Source: Anaeromyxobacter dehalogenans 2CP-1
GTDB taxonomy: Bacteria > Myxococcota > Myxococcia > Myxococcales > Anaeromyxobacteraceae
NCBI RefSeq assembly: GCF_000022145.1
Contig: NC_011891.1
Location: 3,454,501 to 3,518,500 of the forward strand
Reading direction: 5' to 3'
Length of the DNA stretch: 64,000 nt
In this document: in pieces, positions 39,750-53,828 of the stretch
Numbering within the stretch: position 1 is the first letter of the stretch
How the letters are laid out: the number at the start of each line of letters is the position of its first letter
Position numbers and translations under genes: made by a program
The notes under the pieces: generated by a model
Databases searched by the model: none
Seen by the model: the letters and a program-made list of their open reading frames with translations, nothing else
What the model was told of the DNA's origin: nothing

Positions 39750-40706
39750 CTACGCGGCGGCCTGCGCGTCCAGCCACACCTCGAGCCCCTGCGCGTTCAG
39801 GTCGAGGTCCACCGCGAACAGCTCCAGCGCGGCGGCCGCATCGAGCGGCGCGCCGTGCGCGGCCAGCCCGGCGAGGAGCTGCCCTGCGAGCGCCTCGCGC
39901 AGCGCGGCGTGGCGGCCCGGCCCGGGGGGCGCCGCGCGCGCCAGGCGCACGTGCTCGTCGAGGCCGTGACCGAGCGCCGCCGCGTGTCGGGCGATGTCGC
40001 CCTCGAGCATGCCGTAGTGGGTGAGGTAGACGCGCTCGGGCGCCTCGGCCAGCATGCGCGCGAGCGTCGCCTTCAGCGCGGGCGGGTCGAGCTGCACCGG
40101 CGTGGTGGTGGGGAACAGGAACGGCTCGCCGGCGGAGTCGGTCTCGCGGTAGGAGATGCCGAACGCGTCGCCGGTGAAGAAGCCGCGCGAGCGGGGATCG
40201 TGCAGCACCAGGTGGTGCTTCGCGTGCCCGGGCGCGTCCAGCGCGCGCAGCGGCCGGTCGCCCAGGTCGAGCGTGAAGCCGTCCGGCGCCTCGATCACGC
40301 GGTCGGCGGGCGCCGGCACGACCTCTCCGTAGAGCGCGCGGACGCGCTCCGCGCCGTACACCTCCGCGGCGCCGGCCATCAGCTTCGACGGGTCGATCAT
40401 GTGGCGCGCGCCGCGCGGGTGGACGACCAGGCGTGCGCGCGGCAGCGCGCGCAGGAGCGCGCCGGCGCCGGCGGCGTGATCGAGGTGCACGTGCGTCACC
40501 ACCACGTGCGAGACGTCGTCCGGCCGCAGGCCAGCCGCGGCGACGGCGTCGAGCACGCGCGGGACGGAGCCGGCGGTCCCGGTCTCCACCACCGCGGCCG
40601 CGTCGCGGCCGCGCACCAGGTACGCGGCGGCGAGGCGCGGCCGGACGTAGCCGGTGTCGATGAGGTGGACGCCGGGGGCGATCTCGCGGGCGGGCTCGAG
40701 GGTCAT
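39750..40706 (-). CDS. MBL-fold metallohydrolase
   Basis: 318 residues from ATG 40706; an upstream in-frame ATG at 40787 was rejected as it adds an unlikely Arg/Pro-rich leader. The metallo-beta-lactamase motif is VVTHVHLDHAAGAG at about 83-96, followed by further metal ligands in DAPGHAKHH and FTGDAFG, and a terminal His in LTHYGML. Cytoplasmic, with no signal peptide. Substrates in this superfamily vary (glyoxalase II, lactonase, flavodiiron-like); the C-terminal helical region may belong to substrate binding. No operon partner; the nearest minus-strand gene is the octaheme cytochrome, 183 bases downstream. Confidence 0.85.
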   Translation of the reverse strand: MTLEPAREIAPGVHLIDTGYVRPRLAAAYLVRGRDAAAVVETGTAGSVPRVLDAVAAAGLRPDDVSHVVVTHVHLDHAAGAGALLRALPRARLVVHPRGARHMIDPSKLMAGAAEVYGAERVRALYGEVVPAPADRVIEAPDGFTLDLGDRPLRALDAPGHAKHHLVLHDPRSRGFFTGDAFGISYRETDSAGEPFLFPTTTPVQLDPPALKATLARMLAEAPERVYLTHYGMLEGDIARHAAALGHGLDEHVRLARAAPPGPGRHAALREALAGQLLAGLAAHGAPLDAAAALELFAVDLDLNAQGLEVWLDAQAAA

Positions 40707-40866
40707 GGATGCGGGCTCCGGGGAGGTTGGCCGTCCAGCGTAGCGCATCGGGACGCCGCTGCGCGGCGGCGCGCACCCGGCGCCCACACCGGGCGCAGAC
40801 CTGCGATTTCACGAAAGGTCTCCAGCCCCCTAATGGGCGTTGAGCCCGGCCCGCAGGATCGCCACG

Positions 40867-41034
40867 ATGCGAGGTGAAGCACGCAGCACCTTCCAAGGAG
40901 GTCGCATAGCAGCGGAGCAACTGCAGGACACATCGAATGCAGTCGAGGCCGGGTGAGCCGGCCGCAACGCTCGCGATGACGAGCTACCAGCAAGGTGGAT
41001 CGAAGGGGCCCGGGACAGTGGGCCCCTTCGGCTT
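40867..41034 (+). ncRNA. Structured RNA candidate ending in an intrinsic terminator
   Basis: No protein frame fits here, G+C is visibly lower than around it, and a chain of hairpins is seen: ATGCGA/TCGCAT (40867-40872 with 40902-40907) enclosing GGTG/CACC (40873-40876 with 40887-40890), GCAG/CTGC (40909-40912 with 40921-40924), GGCCGG/CCGGCC (40947-40952 with 40958-40963), GCTCG/CGAGC (40969-40973 with 40980-40984), and the terminator at 41001-41030. It could be a free small RNA or the leader of the peptidase gene at 41140. No known RNA family was recognised. Confidence 0.4.
41001..41034 (+). terminator. Strong intrinsic terminator
   Basis: CGAAGGGGCCC (41001-41011) and GGGCCCCTTCG (41020-41030) form an 11-bp perfect stem around GGGACAGT, followed by GCTTT. 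It ends the RNA candidate and stands 106 bases before the next start codon. Confidence 0.75.
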
Positions 41035-41139
41035 TCCGGGATTCCCCTCGCGCTGCGCCCGCGGGTGCGGGTCACGGCCGGCCGCCCGGCGCCTCCCTTG
41101 GCGGGCCTCTCCGCCCGCCCAGCTCCGGAGCTCCCCGCC

Positions 41140-43134
41140 ATGAAGACCTTCGCCCGCCTCGCCGCGGCGCTCGCCCTCCTCGCCGTCGCCCCGCAGGCCG
41201 CGCGCGCCGCCTCCCCGGCCCGCGCCACGGGCGGCGACGCCCGGGCGCGGCTCAACCGCGCCGCGCTCGAGCTCGGCCTCCCGCTGCACTGGCGCGCCGA
41301 CGCGAACGCGAACGGCGCCATCGACCCGCCGGAGCTCGCGCTCGTGTTCGGCCTCGACGAGCGGCCGCGGGACCACTGGATCCGCCACGGCCGGTTCACC
41401 CCGGCGTTCCGGGCCGCCTGGGCGAGCGTCGAGTCGCGGGCGTCCGCGCCGCAGCCGGCGCCCGCCGGGGCGGACGCCGCACGCCGCGCCGCGCTGGCGC
41501 GGGAGCTCTCGCAGCGGCTGTTCGCGGTGGTGGAGATGGACCGCTCCGGCCTGCGCCCGCCCGAGCGCGAGATGCTCCGCCACCTGGTGGACGCGGCCCG
41601 GATCATCGAGCGCCTGAACGCGCGCCAGCTCGGGATCCTGGGCATGGCGGAGCGCATCCCGCCGGGCGACGGCGCCTCCCGGCTCGCGTTCCTGGTGAAC
41701 AAGGGGCCGTGGTGCACCGCGCCCGCCACCGAGGGCGATCCGAGCTGCGGCGCGCTCTCGCCGGTGCCGCCGCGCCGCTCCGGCCTGTACCCGGCCGACC
41801 TGCAGGCGGACCCGGGCTTCTGCGCCGGGCTGGCGCGAGGGCCGGACGCGGACGCGCTCACCAGCCCGTTCACCGCGGTGGCGCGCGATGCGCGCGGCGG
41901 CCTCGCGGCGGTGCCCTACCCGAAGGCCTGGCCGGAGGACATGGAGGCGGTCGCCCGCGCGCTGGAGCGGGCCGCCTCCGCCATCCGCGCCACCGACGAG
42001 CGGGCGCTCCACGCCTACCTGCTGGCGGCGGCGCGCGCGTTCCGCGACGGCGGCTGGGAGCGGGCCGACGAGGCCTGGGCCAGCATGAACGCCGAGAACT
42101 CCCGCTGGTTCCTGCGGGTGGCGCCCGACGAGACGTACTCGGATCCGTGCGCGCTGAAGGCCGGCTTCGAGCTCGCGCTCGCGCGCATCGACCCGGGCTC
42201 GCTCGCCTGGCAGCGGCGGCTCGAGCCGGTGAAGCAGGACATGGAGGCGACGCTGGCCCGGCTCGCCGGGCCGCCCTACGCGGCGCGGCCGGTGGCGTTC
42301 CACCTGCCCGACTTCATCGCCATCGCGCTGAACGCCGGGGACGCGCGCGCGCCGCGCGGCGCCACGGTGGGCCAGTCGCTGCCGAACTGGGGGAAGGTGG
42401 CGAACGAGGGGCGCGGGCGGACCGTGGCGATGACGAACTTCTACACCGACCCGGAGAGCCTGGAGATCCGGCGCCGGCGCGCGGCCTCGGTCCTCTGCGC
42501 CGACACCATGGCGCGGCGCACGCCGGATCCGGACGCCGAGCGGATGGGCTTCGTGCTGCACGAGGCGGCGCACAACCTCGGCCCGTCGCACGAGTACGCG
42601 GTGAAGGGCCGGACCGCGCCGCAGATCTTCGGCGGGAACCTCGCCGCCATGCTGGAGGAGCTGAAGGCGCAGCAGAGCGCGCTGTACCTCGCCGGCTGGC
42701 TGGCGGAGCGCGGCGTGATCTCGCCCGCGCAGGCGGACCGCGCGCTCCTCGAGAACGTGGTCTGGGCGTTCGGCCAGGTGAGCGTCGGCGTCCGCACCTC
42801 GGACGGCCGCCTGCGGCCGTACTCGGCGCTCGCCGCGATCCAGCTCGCGGCGCTCGCCGACGACGGCGCGCTGGTGTGGCGCCCGGAGGCGAAGGCCGCG
42901 AACGGCGAGGACGAGGGCTGCCTCGAGCTGGACCGGTCGCGGCTGGGCGCGTCGGTGGAGCGGCTCGAGGCGCTCGCGCTCGGCATCAAGGCGCGCGGGG
43001 ACCGGCGCGCGGCGGAGGCGCTGGTGCAGGCGCACGTGGACGCGGCCAGCGGGAAGAACGCCGAGCTCCGCCGCGTGATCACCGAGCGCTGGCGGCGCTT
43101 CCCGGACACGACGTTCCTGTACGCGACGCCGTGA
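41140..43134 (+). CDS. M49-like (dipeptidyl-peptidase III-like) metallopeptidase with EF-hand loop
   Basis: 664 residues starting at an ATG after GGAG, with a signal peptide (MKTFARLAAALALLAVAPQAARAA). Residues 54-65, DANANGAIDPPE, fit a canonical EF-hand calcium loop exactly. The catalytic region has FVLHEAAHNLGPSHEY (His474, Glu475, His478) and 30 residues on LEELKAQQSALYLAGWL, which parallels the EExKAx glutamate helix of dipeptidyl-peptidase III proteins. Here the zinc motif is HEXXH rather than the HEXXXH typical of family M49. The protein is exported, unlike most DPP III. Function: probably a zinc peptidase, perhaps calcium-stabilised. Preceded by the RNA candidate and its terminator. 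Confidence 0.7.
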   Translation: MKTFARLAAALALLAVAPQAARAASPARATGGDARARLNRAALELGLPLHWRADANANGAIDPPELALVFGLDERPRDHWIRHGRFTPAFRAAWASVESRASAPQPAPAGADAARRAALARELSQRLFAVVEMDRSGLRPPEREMLRHLVDAARIIERLNARQLGILGMAERIPPGDGASRLAFLVNKGPWCTAPATEGDPSCGALSPVPPRRSGLYPADLQADPGFCAGLARGPDADALTSPFTAVARDARGGLAAVPYPKAWPEDMEAVARALERAASAIRATDERALHAYLLAAARAFRDGGWERADEAWASMNAENSRWFLRVAPDETYSDPCALKAGFELALARIDPGSLAWQRRLEPVKQDMEATLARLAGPPYAARPVAFHLPDFIAIALNAGDARAPRGATVGQSLPNWGKVANEGRGRTVAMTNFYTDPESLEIRRRRAASVLCADTMARRTPDPDAERMGFVLHEAAHNLGPSHEYAVKGRTAPQIFGGNLAAMLEELKAQQSALYLAGWLAERGVISPAQADRALLENVVWAFGQVSVGVRTSDGRLRPYSALAAIQLAALADDGALVWRPEAKAANGEDEGCLELDRSRLGASVERLEALALGIKARGDRRAAEALVQAHVDAASGKNAELRRVITERWRRFPDTTFLYATP

Positions 43135-43168
43135 GCCGCCCCGGCGCCCCAGGCGGGCACCGCGCGCG

Positions 43169-43209
43169 TTAGGCAGTTCTTAGGAACGGCCGAGCGATGT
43201 TTTAGGAAC
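43169..43209 (+). promoter_or_regulatory. Helically phased TTAGG repeats before the cytochrome operon
   Basis: TTAGG occurs at 43169, 43180 and 43202 (steps of 11 and 22 bases). The last two are part of identical TTAGGAAC words, each with a GTTC/GTTT left arm (GTTCTTAGGAAC at 43176-43187 and TGTTTTAGGAAC at 43198-43209). This low-GC patch, 58-98 bases upstream of the cytochrome start, is a likely regulator site. Confidence 0.5.
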
Positions 43210-43266
43210 CCCGCCCCGCGCGCTCGGGCATCCTCCGCCCGTCTTCGAGACGGACCGAGGGGCATC

Positions 43267-44367
43267 ATGGCGGGGGGGAAGTGGCAGCAGATGGGGAAGG
43301 TCGCGGCGGCGCTCGCGGGCGCCGCCGCGGCCGCCCTGTGGGTGGCGCCGGGTGGCGCGCGCGCGGCGGGCGACGCGCCCGAGCGCCTCTCCGGCACCGG
43401 CCTGTTCACCGACGCCGCGCACGGCGTCGTCGCGCCGGGCGTCCTCCGCTACACGCCGCAGTACCCGCTCTGGAGCGACGGCGCCGCCAAGGCGCGCTGG
43501 ATCCGGCTCCCGGCCGGCAAGGCGATCGACGCGTCGGACCCGGACGCCTGGCGGTTCCCGCCCGGCACCCGGCTCTGGAAGGAGTTCTCGTTCGGCGGCC
43601 GCCGCGTCGAGACGCGCTACATGGTCCTCGGGCGCGACGGCGCCTGGACGTACGCGACCTACCGCTGGCTGCCCGACGGGAGCGACGCCGAGCGCGCGCC
43701 GGAGCGCGGGCTGCGCGGCGCGGCGGAGGTGGCGCCGGGCGTGGGCCACGACCTGCCCGCCGCAGGCGACTGCCGCGCCTGCCACGAGGGCGCCCCGACG
43801 CCGGTGCTGGGCTTCTCCGCGCTCCAGCTCTCCCCGGATCGCGACCCGCTGGCGCCGCACGCCGAGCCGCCCGCCCCGGGCGACGTGGACCTGCCCGCGC
43901 TGGCGCGGACCGGCCGGCTGCGCGGGCTCCCGGCGGACCTGCTCGCGAGGCCGCCGCGGATCGCGGCGCCGTCTCCGCGCGCCCGCGCCGCGCTCGGCTA
44001 CCTGCACGCGAACTGCGCGAGCTGCCACGACGCCCGAGGCACGCTCGCCTCGCTCGGGCTCGACCTCGCCCAGCGCGTGCGCGGCGGCGACGCGCGCGCG
44101 CCGCTCGCCACCGCCGTCGGCCAGCCCAGCCGCGCGCGCCCGCCCGGCATGGGCGACGCCCCGCTGCGCATCGCCGCCGGCGATCCGGGGGCGAGCGTGC
44201 TCGTCCGGCGCATGGGCTCCCGCGACCCGCTCCTCCAGATGCCGCCGTTCGGCACGAAGCTCGCCGACGCGCAGGCCCTCGACCTCGTCGCCGCCTTCGT
44301 CCGGGATGACCTCGGACCGGCGACGACCCACCCGGCAGCACCCGATCACCAGGAGAAGAACCGATGA
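43267..44367 (+). CDS. SO2930-type diheme cytochrome c
   Basis: 366 residues with a signal peptide (KVAAALAGAAAAALWVAPGGARA). The N-terminal text LSGTGLFTDAAHGVVAPGVLRY, then YPLWSDGAAKARWIRLP, is characteristic of a family I recall as SO2930-like diheme c-type cytochromes. Two heme sites: CRACH (169-173) and CASCH (250-254), with later Met-containing segments (LLQMPPFG) as possible distal ligands. Located in the periplasm and probably transferring electrons; family function is not established. The stop overlaps the next cytochrome's start by 4 bases (ATGA), so the two form an operon, and the TTAGG repeats lie just upstream. Confidence 0.85.
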   Translation: MAGGKWQQMGKVAAALAGAAAAALWVAPGGARAAGDAPERLSGTGLFTDAAHGVVAPGVLRYTPQYPLWSDGAAKARWIRLPAGKAIDASDPDAWRFPPGTRLWKEFSFGGRRVETRYMVLGRDGAWTYATYRWLPDGSDAERAPERGLRGAAEVAPGVGHDLPAAGDCRACHEGAPTPVLGFSALQLSPDRDPLAPHAEPPAPGDVDLPALARTGRLRGLPADLLARPPRIAAPSPRARAALGYLHANCASCHDARGTLASLGLDLAQRVRGGDARAPLATAVGQPSRARPPGMGDAPLRIAAGDPGASVLVRRMGSRDPLLQMPPFGTKLADAQALDLVAAFVRDDLGPATTHPAAPDHQEKNR

Positions 44368-44927
44368 AGCGCATCCCCACCGCAGCACTCGCCGCCGGCG
44401 CCCTCGGGCTGCTCGCGGCCGCCACCGCCCCGCAGGCCGCCGGCAAGGACGCCGCGATCGCGCGCGGCAAGTACCTCGTCACCATCGCCGGCTGCAACGA
44501 CTGCCACACGCCGTTCAAGATGGGGCCGAACGGCGCCGAGCCGGACATGACCCGGATGCTCTCCGGCCACCCGGAGCAGCTCCGGATGCCGCCCGCCCCC
44601 GCGCTGCCGGAGGGACCCTGGGGCGCGGTGTTCTCGCTGACCATGACCGCCGCGTCCGGCCCGTGGGGCACGACGTTCTCGGCGAACCTGACGCCGGACC
44701 GGGAGACCGGCATCGGTGAGTGGACCGAGCAGGAGTTCAAGGAGACGCTCCGCACCGGGCGCCACCGCGGTCGCGGCCGCCAGATCCTCCCGCCCATGCC
44801 GTGGCCGAACGCGACCCACCTCACCGACGCCGACCTGTCCGCCATGTTCGCGTTCCTCCGGTCGATCCCGCCCATCAAGAACCGCGTCCCGGCGCCCATC
44901 CCGCCCGCGCAGGCCGCCGCCAGGTAG
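44364..44927 (+). CDS. Monoheme class I cytochrome c
   Basis: 187 residues. A signal peptide (MKRIPTAALAAGALGLLAAATAPQAA) precedes GKYLVTIAGCNDCHTPF with the heme site CNDCH (44-48). The candidate distal Met is in ILPPMPW (about 143-148) and the C-terminal helix LTDADLSAMFAFLRSIPPI is the usual last helix of this fold. It resembles the small cytochromes paired with alcohol or aldose dehydrogenases, but here its partner is the diheme protein just upstream, with overlapping codons. It likely shuttles electrons in the periplasm. Confidence 0.87.
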   Translation: MKRIPTAALAAGALGLLAAATAPQAAGKDAAIARGKYLVTIAGCNDCHTPFKMGPNGAEPDMTRMLSGHPEQLRMPPAPALPEGPWGAVFSLTMTAASGPWGTTFSANLTPDRETGIGEWTEQEFKETLRTGRHRGRGRQILPPMPWPNATHLTDADLSAMFAFLRSIPPIKNRVPAPIPPAQAAAR

Positions 44928-45000
44928 GCGGCGGCGCGACACGAGGCCGCCCCGCCGCATCGGCCCCGGTCGTCCCCCGCGCTCGCCGCGGCGGCGGCCG

Positions 45001-45024
45001 GGGCGTGCGCACGACCGCACGCCC
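45001..45024 (+). terminator. 9-bp perfect hairpin after the cytochrome operon
   Basis: GGGCGTGCG (45001-45009) pairs with CGCACGCCC (45016-45024) around CACGAC. It lies 74 bases past the cytochrome stop, with no T-run, so a weak or Rho-assisted terminator. Confidence 0.4.
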
Positions 45025-45192
45025 GCGGGGGGCCGCCCGGCGTCCCACCCGGTTCGCCGGCCGCGCGCGCTTCTTCCCCTCCGGAGGGCCGGAATCGGCG
45101 ATCCTTCCCGCGGCGGAGGTCCGGGGCGGGCCGCGCCGTCGCGTCCCGCCCCTTGCCGCGTCCGGCCCACCGGGCGGCGCGAGGAGCGGAGC

Positions 45193-50472
<5,280 letters not shown>

Positions 50473-50496
50473 CCGCGGCGTCGCGCGGCACGGCGA

Positions 50497-51834
50497 TCAG
50501 CCGCGGCCCAGCGCGCGCAGCAGCCTCGCGCGCGCCGAGGCCAGGTCGTACTCCGCCTGCACCACCTGCGCCCCGGCGGAGGTGGCCGCCACCTGCGCGT
50601 CGCCCAGCTCGATGATGCTGCCCGCGCCGGCCTGGTAGCGGCCCTCGGCCAGCCGCAGGCGCTCGCGCGCGTTGACCAGCGCCTCGTCGGCCGCCCCGGC
50701 GGCGGCGCGCGCGGTCTGCACGCCCTGGCGCGCGGCGTCCACGTCGACGGTGATCTGCGTGCGGAGCGCCGCCTCCTGCGCGTCCACGCCCGCCAGGTTG
50801 GCGCGCGCCTCCCGCGCCCGCGCCAGCGAGCCGCCGCCCTCGAGCAGGTTCCAGCCCAGGTTCAGCGTGGCCGACCAGTTGAGGCCGTCCGCGTCCGGGC
50901 GCGTGCCGGCGTCCGTGACCGCGGTCTGCGCCGAGAGCGTGGGCAGCCACTCGGCCCGCGCGGCGTCGAGCGAGCGCGCCCCGGCGCGGCGCTGCGCCTC
51001 GAGCGAGGCCAGCTCCGGCCGTGCCGAGGACGCCTCCGCGACCAGCGGCGCGAGCGGCCCGTCCTCGCCGGGCACCGGCGCGATGGCCTCGTCGGACGGC
51101 TCGATGTCGGCGGGCCAGTCCAGGCCGATGGCCTGGGCGAGGAGCGCCCGCGCGTTCTCGTAGCTGTTCTCCGCGCGCACCAGCTGGACCTGCGCGGTCG
51201 CGCGATCGGCGCGCGCCTGGGCGAGGTCGATGGCGGGGCGCGTGCCGACCTGCACGAACGCCTCCACCTGGCGCAGGTGCGCCTCCTGGTTGTCGAGCGT
51301 CTCGCGGGCCACCCGCACCAGCGCGTGCGCGGCGCGCGCCACGAAGAACGCGGACTGCGCGCCGGCCACCACGTCCAGCTCGGTGGCGCGCTCGGTGGCG
51401 CGCTGCGCGTCGGCGCTCGCGCCGGCCGCGCGCCAGCGGGCGACCTGACCGAGATCGACGAGCGTCTGGCTCAGCACCGCGCGCGCGTCGAACGTGCCGC
51501 TCGTGCCCCAGCTCGCGCCGCCCGGCTTCCCGGCGAAGTTGTCGGTGGTGCGGCCCAGCCCGGCGCTGCCGGTGAGCTGGGGCAGGAGCGGCGCCCGGGC
51601 CTGGTCGGCGCGGGCGAGGGCCGCGTCGGTGGCGGCGCGCGCCGAGCGGAGCTGCGGCTGGTGTGCCCGGGCGGTGCGCACCGCCTCCTCGAGCGAGAGG
51701 ACGCGCCGGGCCCCGGGCCGGTCGGTGGCCGGCGCGTCCGGAGGCGGCGCAGCGGCCGGCGGCGGGGCGGCCTGCCCTAGCGCCAGCGCCGGGGCGAACA
51801 GGAGGAGGGCAGCGAGCCGCGGGGCGTTCGTCAT
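50497..51834 (-). CDS. TolC-family outer-membrane efflux protein
   Basis: 445 residues with a signal peptide ([21 protein letters not shown]). The two OEP repeats are visible as long Ala/Glu/Arg-rich helices with the typical [21 protein letters not shown] opening and a second half starting [21 protein letters not shown]. It should form the trimeric outer-membrane duct. The ATG overlaps the permease stop by 4 bases, so this is the last gene of the efflux operon that starts at 55121. Length is normal for the family. Confidence 0.9.
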   Translation of the reverse strand: MTNAPRLAALLLFAPALALGQAAPPPAAAPPPDAPATDRPGARRVLSLEEAVRTARAHQPQLRSARAATDAALARADQARAPLLPQLTGSAGLGRTTDNFAGKPGGASWGTSGTFDARAVLSQTLVDLGQVARWRAAGASADAQRATERATELDVVAGAQSAFFVARAAHALVRVARETLDNQEAHLRQVEAFVQVGTRPAIDLAQARADRATAQVQLVRAENSYENARALLAQAIGLDWPADIEPSDEAIAPVPGEDGPLAPLVAEASSARPELASLEAQRRAGARSLDAARAEWLPTLSAQTAVTDAGTRPDADGLNWSATLNLGWNLLEGGGSLARAREARANLAGVDAQEAALRTQITVDVDAARQGVQTARAAAGAADEALVNARERLRLAEGRYQAGAGSIIELGDAQVAATSAGAQVVQAEYDLASARARLLRALGRG

Positions 51835-53060
51835 TCGAACCTCAGCGCCTGGATGGGATCGAGCCGGGAGGCGCGGCGGGCCGGGTAGAGCCCGAACGCG
51901 ACGCCCACCAGCCCGCTGAAGCCGACCGCGATCAGCACCACGTCGGCGCGGAACATGACCGGCCAGCCGAAGGCCCGGGCCATCCAGAAGGAGATCCCGA
52001 GGCCCAGCGCCACCCCCACCACGCCGCCGGCGAGCGAGAGGACCAGCGCCTCGGCGAGGAACTGCAGGAGGACGTCGCGCGCGCGCGCGCCCACCGCCAT
52101 GCGGACGCCGATCTCGCGGGTGCGCTCGGTCACCGACACCAGCATGATGTTCATGATGCCGATGCCGCCCACGCCGAGGGACACCGCCGCGATGGCGAGC
52201 AGCAGCGTGGTGAGCGTGGCGGTGCCCTCCTTCTGCGCGCTCGCGAACTCGGCCAGGTTGCGGATCGAGAAGTCGTCGTCCGCCCCGTCGGCCAGCCGGT
52301 GGCGGTCGCGGAGCAGCGCGCGCACCTGCTGCTCGGCGCGCGCGGTCGAGGCGGAGTCCAGCGCGCTCACCGCGATGACCCCGGGGATGAGGTTCTTCAG
52401 GCCGCCCTGCACCTTCGCGAGGTACGTCGAGTAGGGCACGAACACCGCGTCGTCGAGGTCCTGGCCCATGGGCGACTGGCCCTTGGCGGCGAGCACGCCC
52501 ACCACCTGGAACGGCACGTTCTTCACGCGGACCTGCTGGCCGACCGGGCTCGCGCCCGCGCCGAACAGCTCGTCGGCGACCGTCTTCCCGAGCACGATCA
52601 CCTTGGTGCCGGAGTCGACGTCCGAGGGCCCGAACAGCGCACCCTGCGCCACCGGCCAGTTCCGGATGGCGAAGAACTCGGCGCCGGTGCCGGTCACCGA
52701 GGTGGTCCAGTTCAGGTCCTCCGACTGGATCGAGGCGGTGGTGCGGAGCTGCGGCGCGGCGTAGCGCACCGAGGGGACCTCGTTCTGGATGGCGCGCAGG
52801 TCGTCCCAGGTCAGCGTGGGCAGGCTCCCGAACCCGCCGCGGGCGCCGCCGGCGGTGGTGCTGCCGGGCAGCACCATGAGGAGGTTCGAGCCCATCGACT
52901 CGAACGTCTTCGCCACCTGCGCGCGGGCCCCGTCGCCCAGCGCCACCATGGCGATCACCGCGGCCACGCCGATGACGATCCCGAGCGCGGTGAGGAACGA
53001 GCGCATCTTGGAGCGGCGCAGCGCGCGCAGCGCCACGCGCAGGGTCTGGAGCAGGTTCAC
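51831..53060 (-). CDS. MacB-type ABC permease
   Basis: 409 residues. TM1 (about 20-42) is followed by a large MacB periplasmic core domain (about 45-270) and a FtsX-like domain with three C-terminal helices ([28 protein letters not shown] is the usual coupling region). It lacks the ATPase, which is encoded by the upstream gene with a 4-base overlap, so this is the split form of MacB. The complex with the adaptor and the TolC-type duct moves substrates (lipopeptides, macrolides or lipoprotein signals) across the outer membrane, driven from the cytoplasm. Confidence 0.92.
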   Translation of the reverse strand: MNLLQTLRVALRALRRSKMRSFLTALGIVIGVAAVIAMVALGDGARAQVAKTFESMGSNLLMVLPGSTTAGGARGGFGSLPTLTWDDLRAIQNEVPSVRYAAPQLRTTASIQSEDLNWTTSVTGTGAEFFAIRNWPVAQGALFGPSDVDSGTKVIVLGKTVADELFGAGASPVGQQVRVKNVPFQVVGVLAAKGQSPMGQDLDDAVFVPYSTYLAKVQGGLKNLIPGVIAVSALDSASTARAEQQVRALLRDRHRLADGADDDFSIRNLAEFASAQKEGTATLTTLLLAIAAVSLGVGGIGIMNIMLVSVTERTREIGVRMAVGARARDVLLQFLAEALVLSLAGGVVGVALGLGISFWMARAFGWPVMFRADVVLIAVGFSGLVGVAFGLYPARRASRLDPIQALRFE

Positions 53061-53818
53061 GCCGCGCCTCCTTCCCGCCCGTCCGCGCCGCCGGCCTCGT
53101 CGGCGGGCGGCGGCACCGCCGCCACCGGCGCCTGCCGCGTGTCGGAGCGGAGCTTGCCGTCGCGCATCACCAGCACGCGCGAGGCGTACGCGGCGATGTC
53201 GTTCTCGTGCGTCACCAGCACCACCGTGATCCCGGTCGCGCCCAGCGCCTGGAGGATCGCCATCACCTCCACGCTGGTGCGCGAGTCGAGGTTGCCGGTG
53301 GGCTCGTCCGCGAGCAGCACCCGCGGGCGGTTCACCAGCGCCCGGGCGATGGCGACGCGCTGCTGCTGGCCGCCGGAGAGCTGGCTCGGGTGGTGGTCGG
53401 CGCGCCCGGAGAGGCCCACCTGCGCGAGCGCCTCCAGCGCGCGGCGGTGGCGCTCGGCGCCCGGCGTGCCCGAGTACATCATGGGCAGCTCCACGTTCTC
53501 GAGCGCGCTGGTGCGGGAGAGGAGGTTGAAGCTCTGGAACACGAACCCGAGCGTCCGGTTGCGCAGGGCCGCCAGCGCGTCGGCCGACAGGCCGGAGACG
53601 TCGTGCCCCTCCAGCAGGTAGCGGCCGCGGGTGGGCCGGTCCAGGCAGCCGAGCAGGTTCATGAGGGTGGACTTGCCCGAGCCGGAGGCGCCCATGATGG
53701 CGGTGAACTCGCCGCGCTCGACGGCGAGCGACACGCCCTTCAGCGCGTGCAGCTCGACGTCGCCCATGGCGTACGTCTTCCAGACGTCCTCGAGCTGGAT
53801 GAGCGGGGTCTCGGCCAC
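53057..53818 (-). CDS. ABC transporter ATP-binding protein (MacB/LolD-type)
   Basis: 253 residues. Walker [10 protein letters not shown], signature [15 protein letters not shown], Walker [13 protein letters not shown] and H-loop VLVTHENDI are all intact. The start [29 protein letters not shown]-type sequence is that of the LolD/MacB nucleotide-binding branch. The C-terminal 25 residues are an Ala/Gly/Asp tail of low complexity. It overlaps the permease start by 4 bases and lies 10 bases after the adaptor gene. Confidence 0.94.
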   Translation of the reverse strand: MAETPLIQLEDVWKTYAMGDVELHALKGVSLAVERGEFTAIMGASGSGKSTLMNLLGCLDRPTRGRYLLEGHDVSGLSADALAALRNRTLGFVFQSFNLLSRTSALENVELPMMYSGTPGAERHRRALEALAQVGLSGRADHHPSQLSGGQQQRVAIARALVNRPRVLLADEPTGNLDSRTSVEVMAILQALGATGITVVLVTHENDIAAYASRVLVMRDGKLRSDTRQAPVAAVPPPADEAGGADGREGGAA

Positions 53819-53828
53819 GTCGCGCCCC

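Noticed and set aside
40800-41034. A known riboswitch or housekeeping RNA (c-di-GMP, cobalamin, SRP, tmRNA, RNase P)
   Set aside because: None of the conserved core words of these families was found in the stretch.
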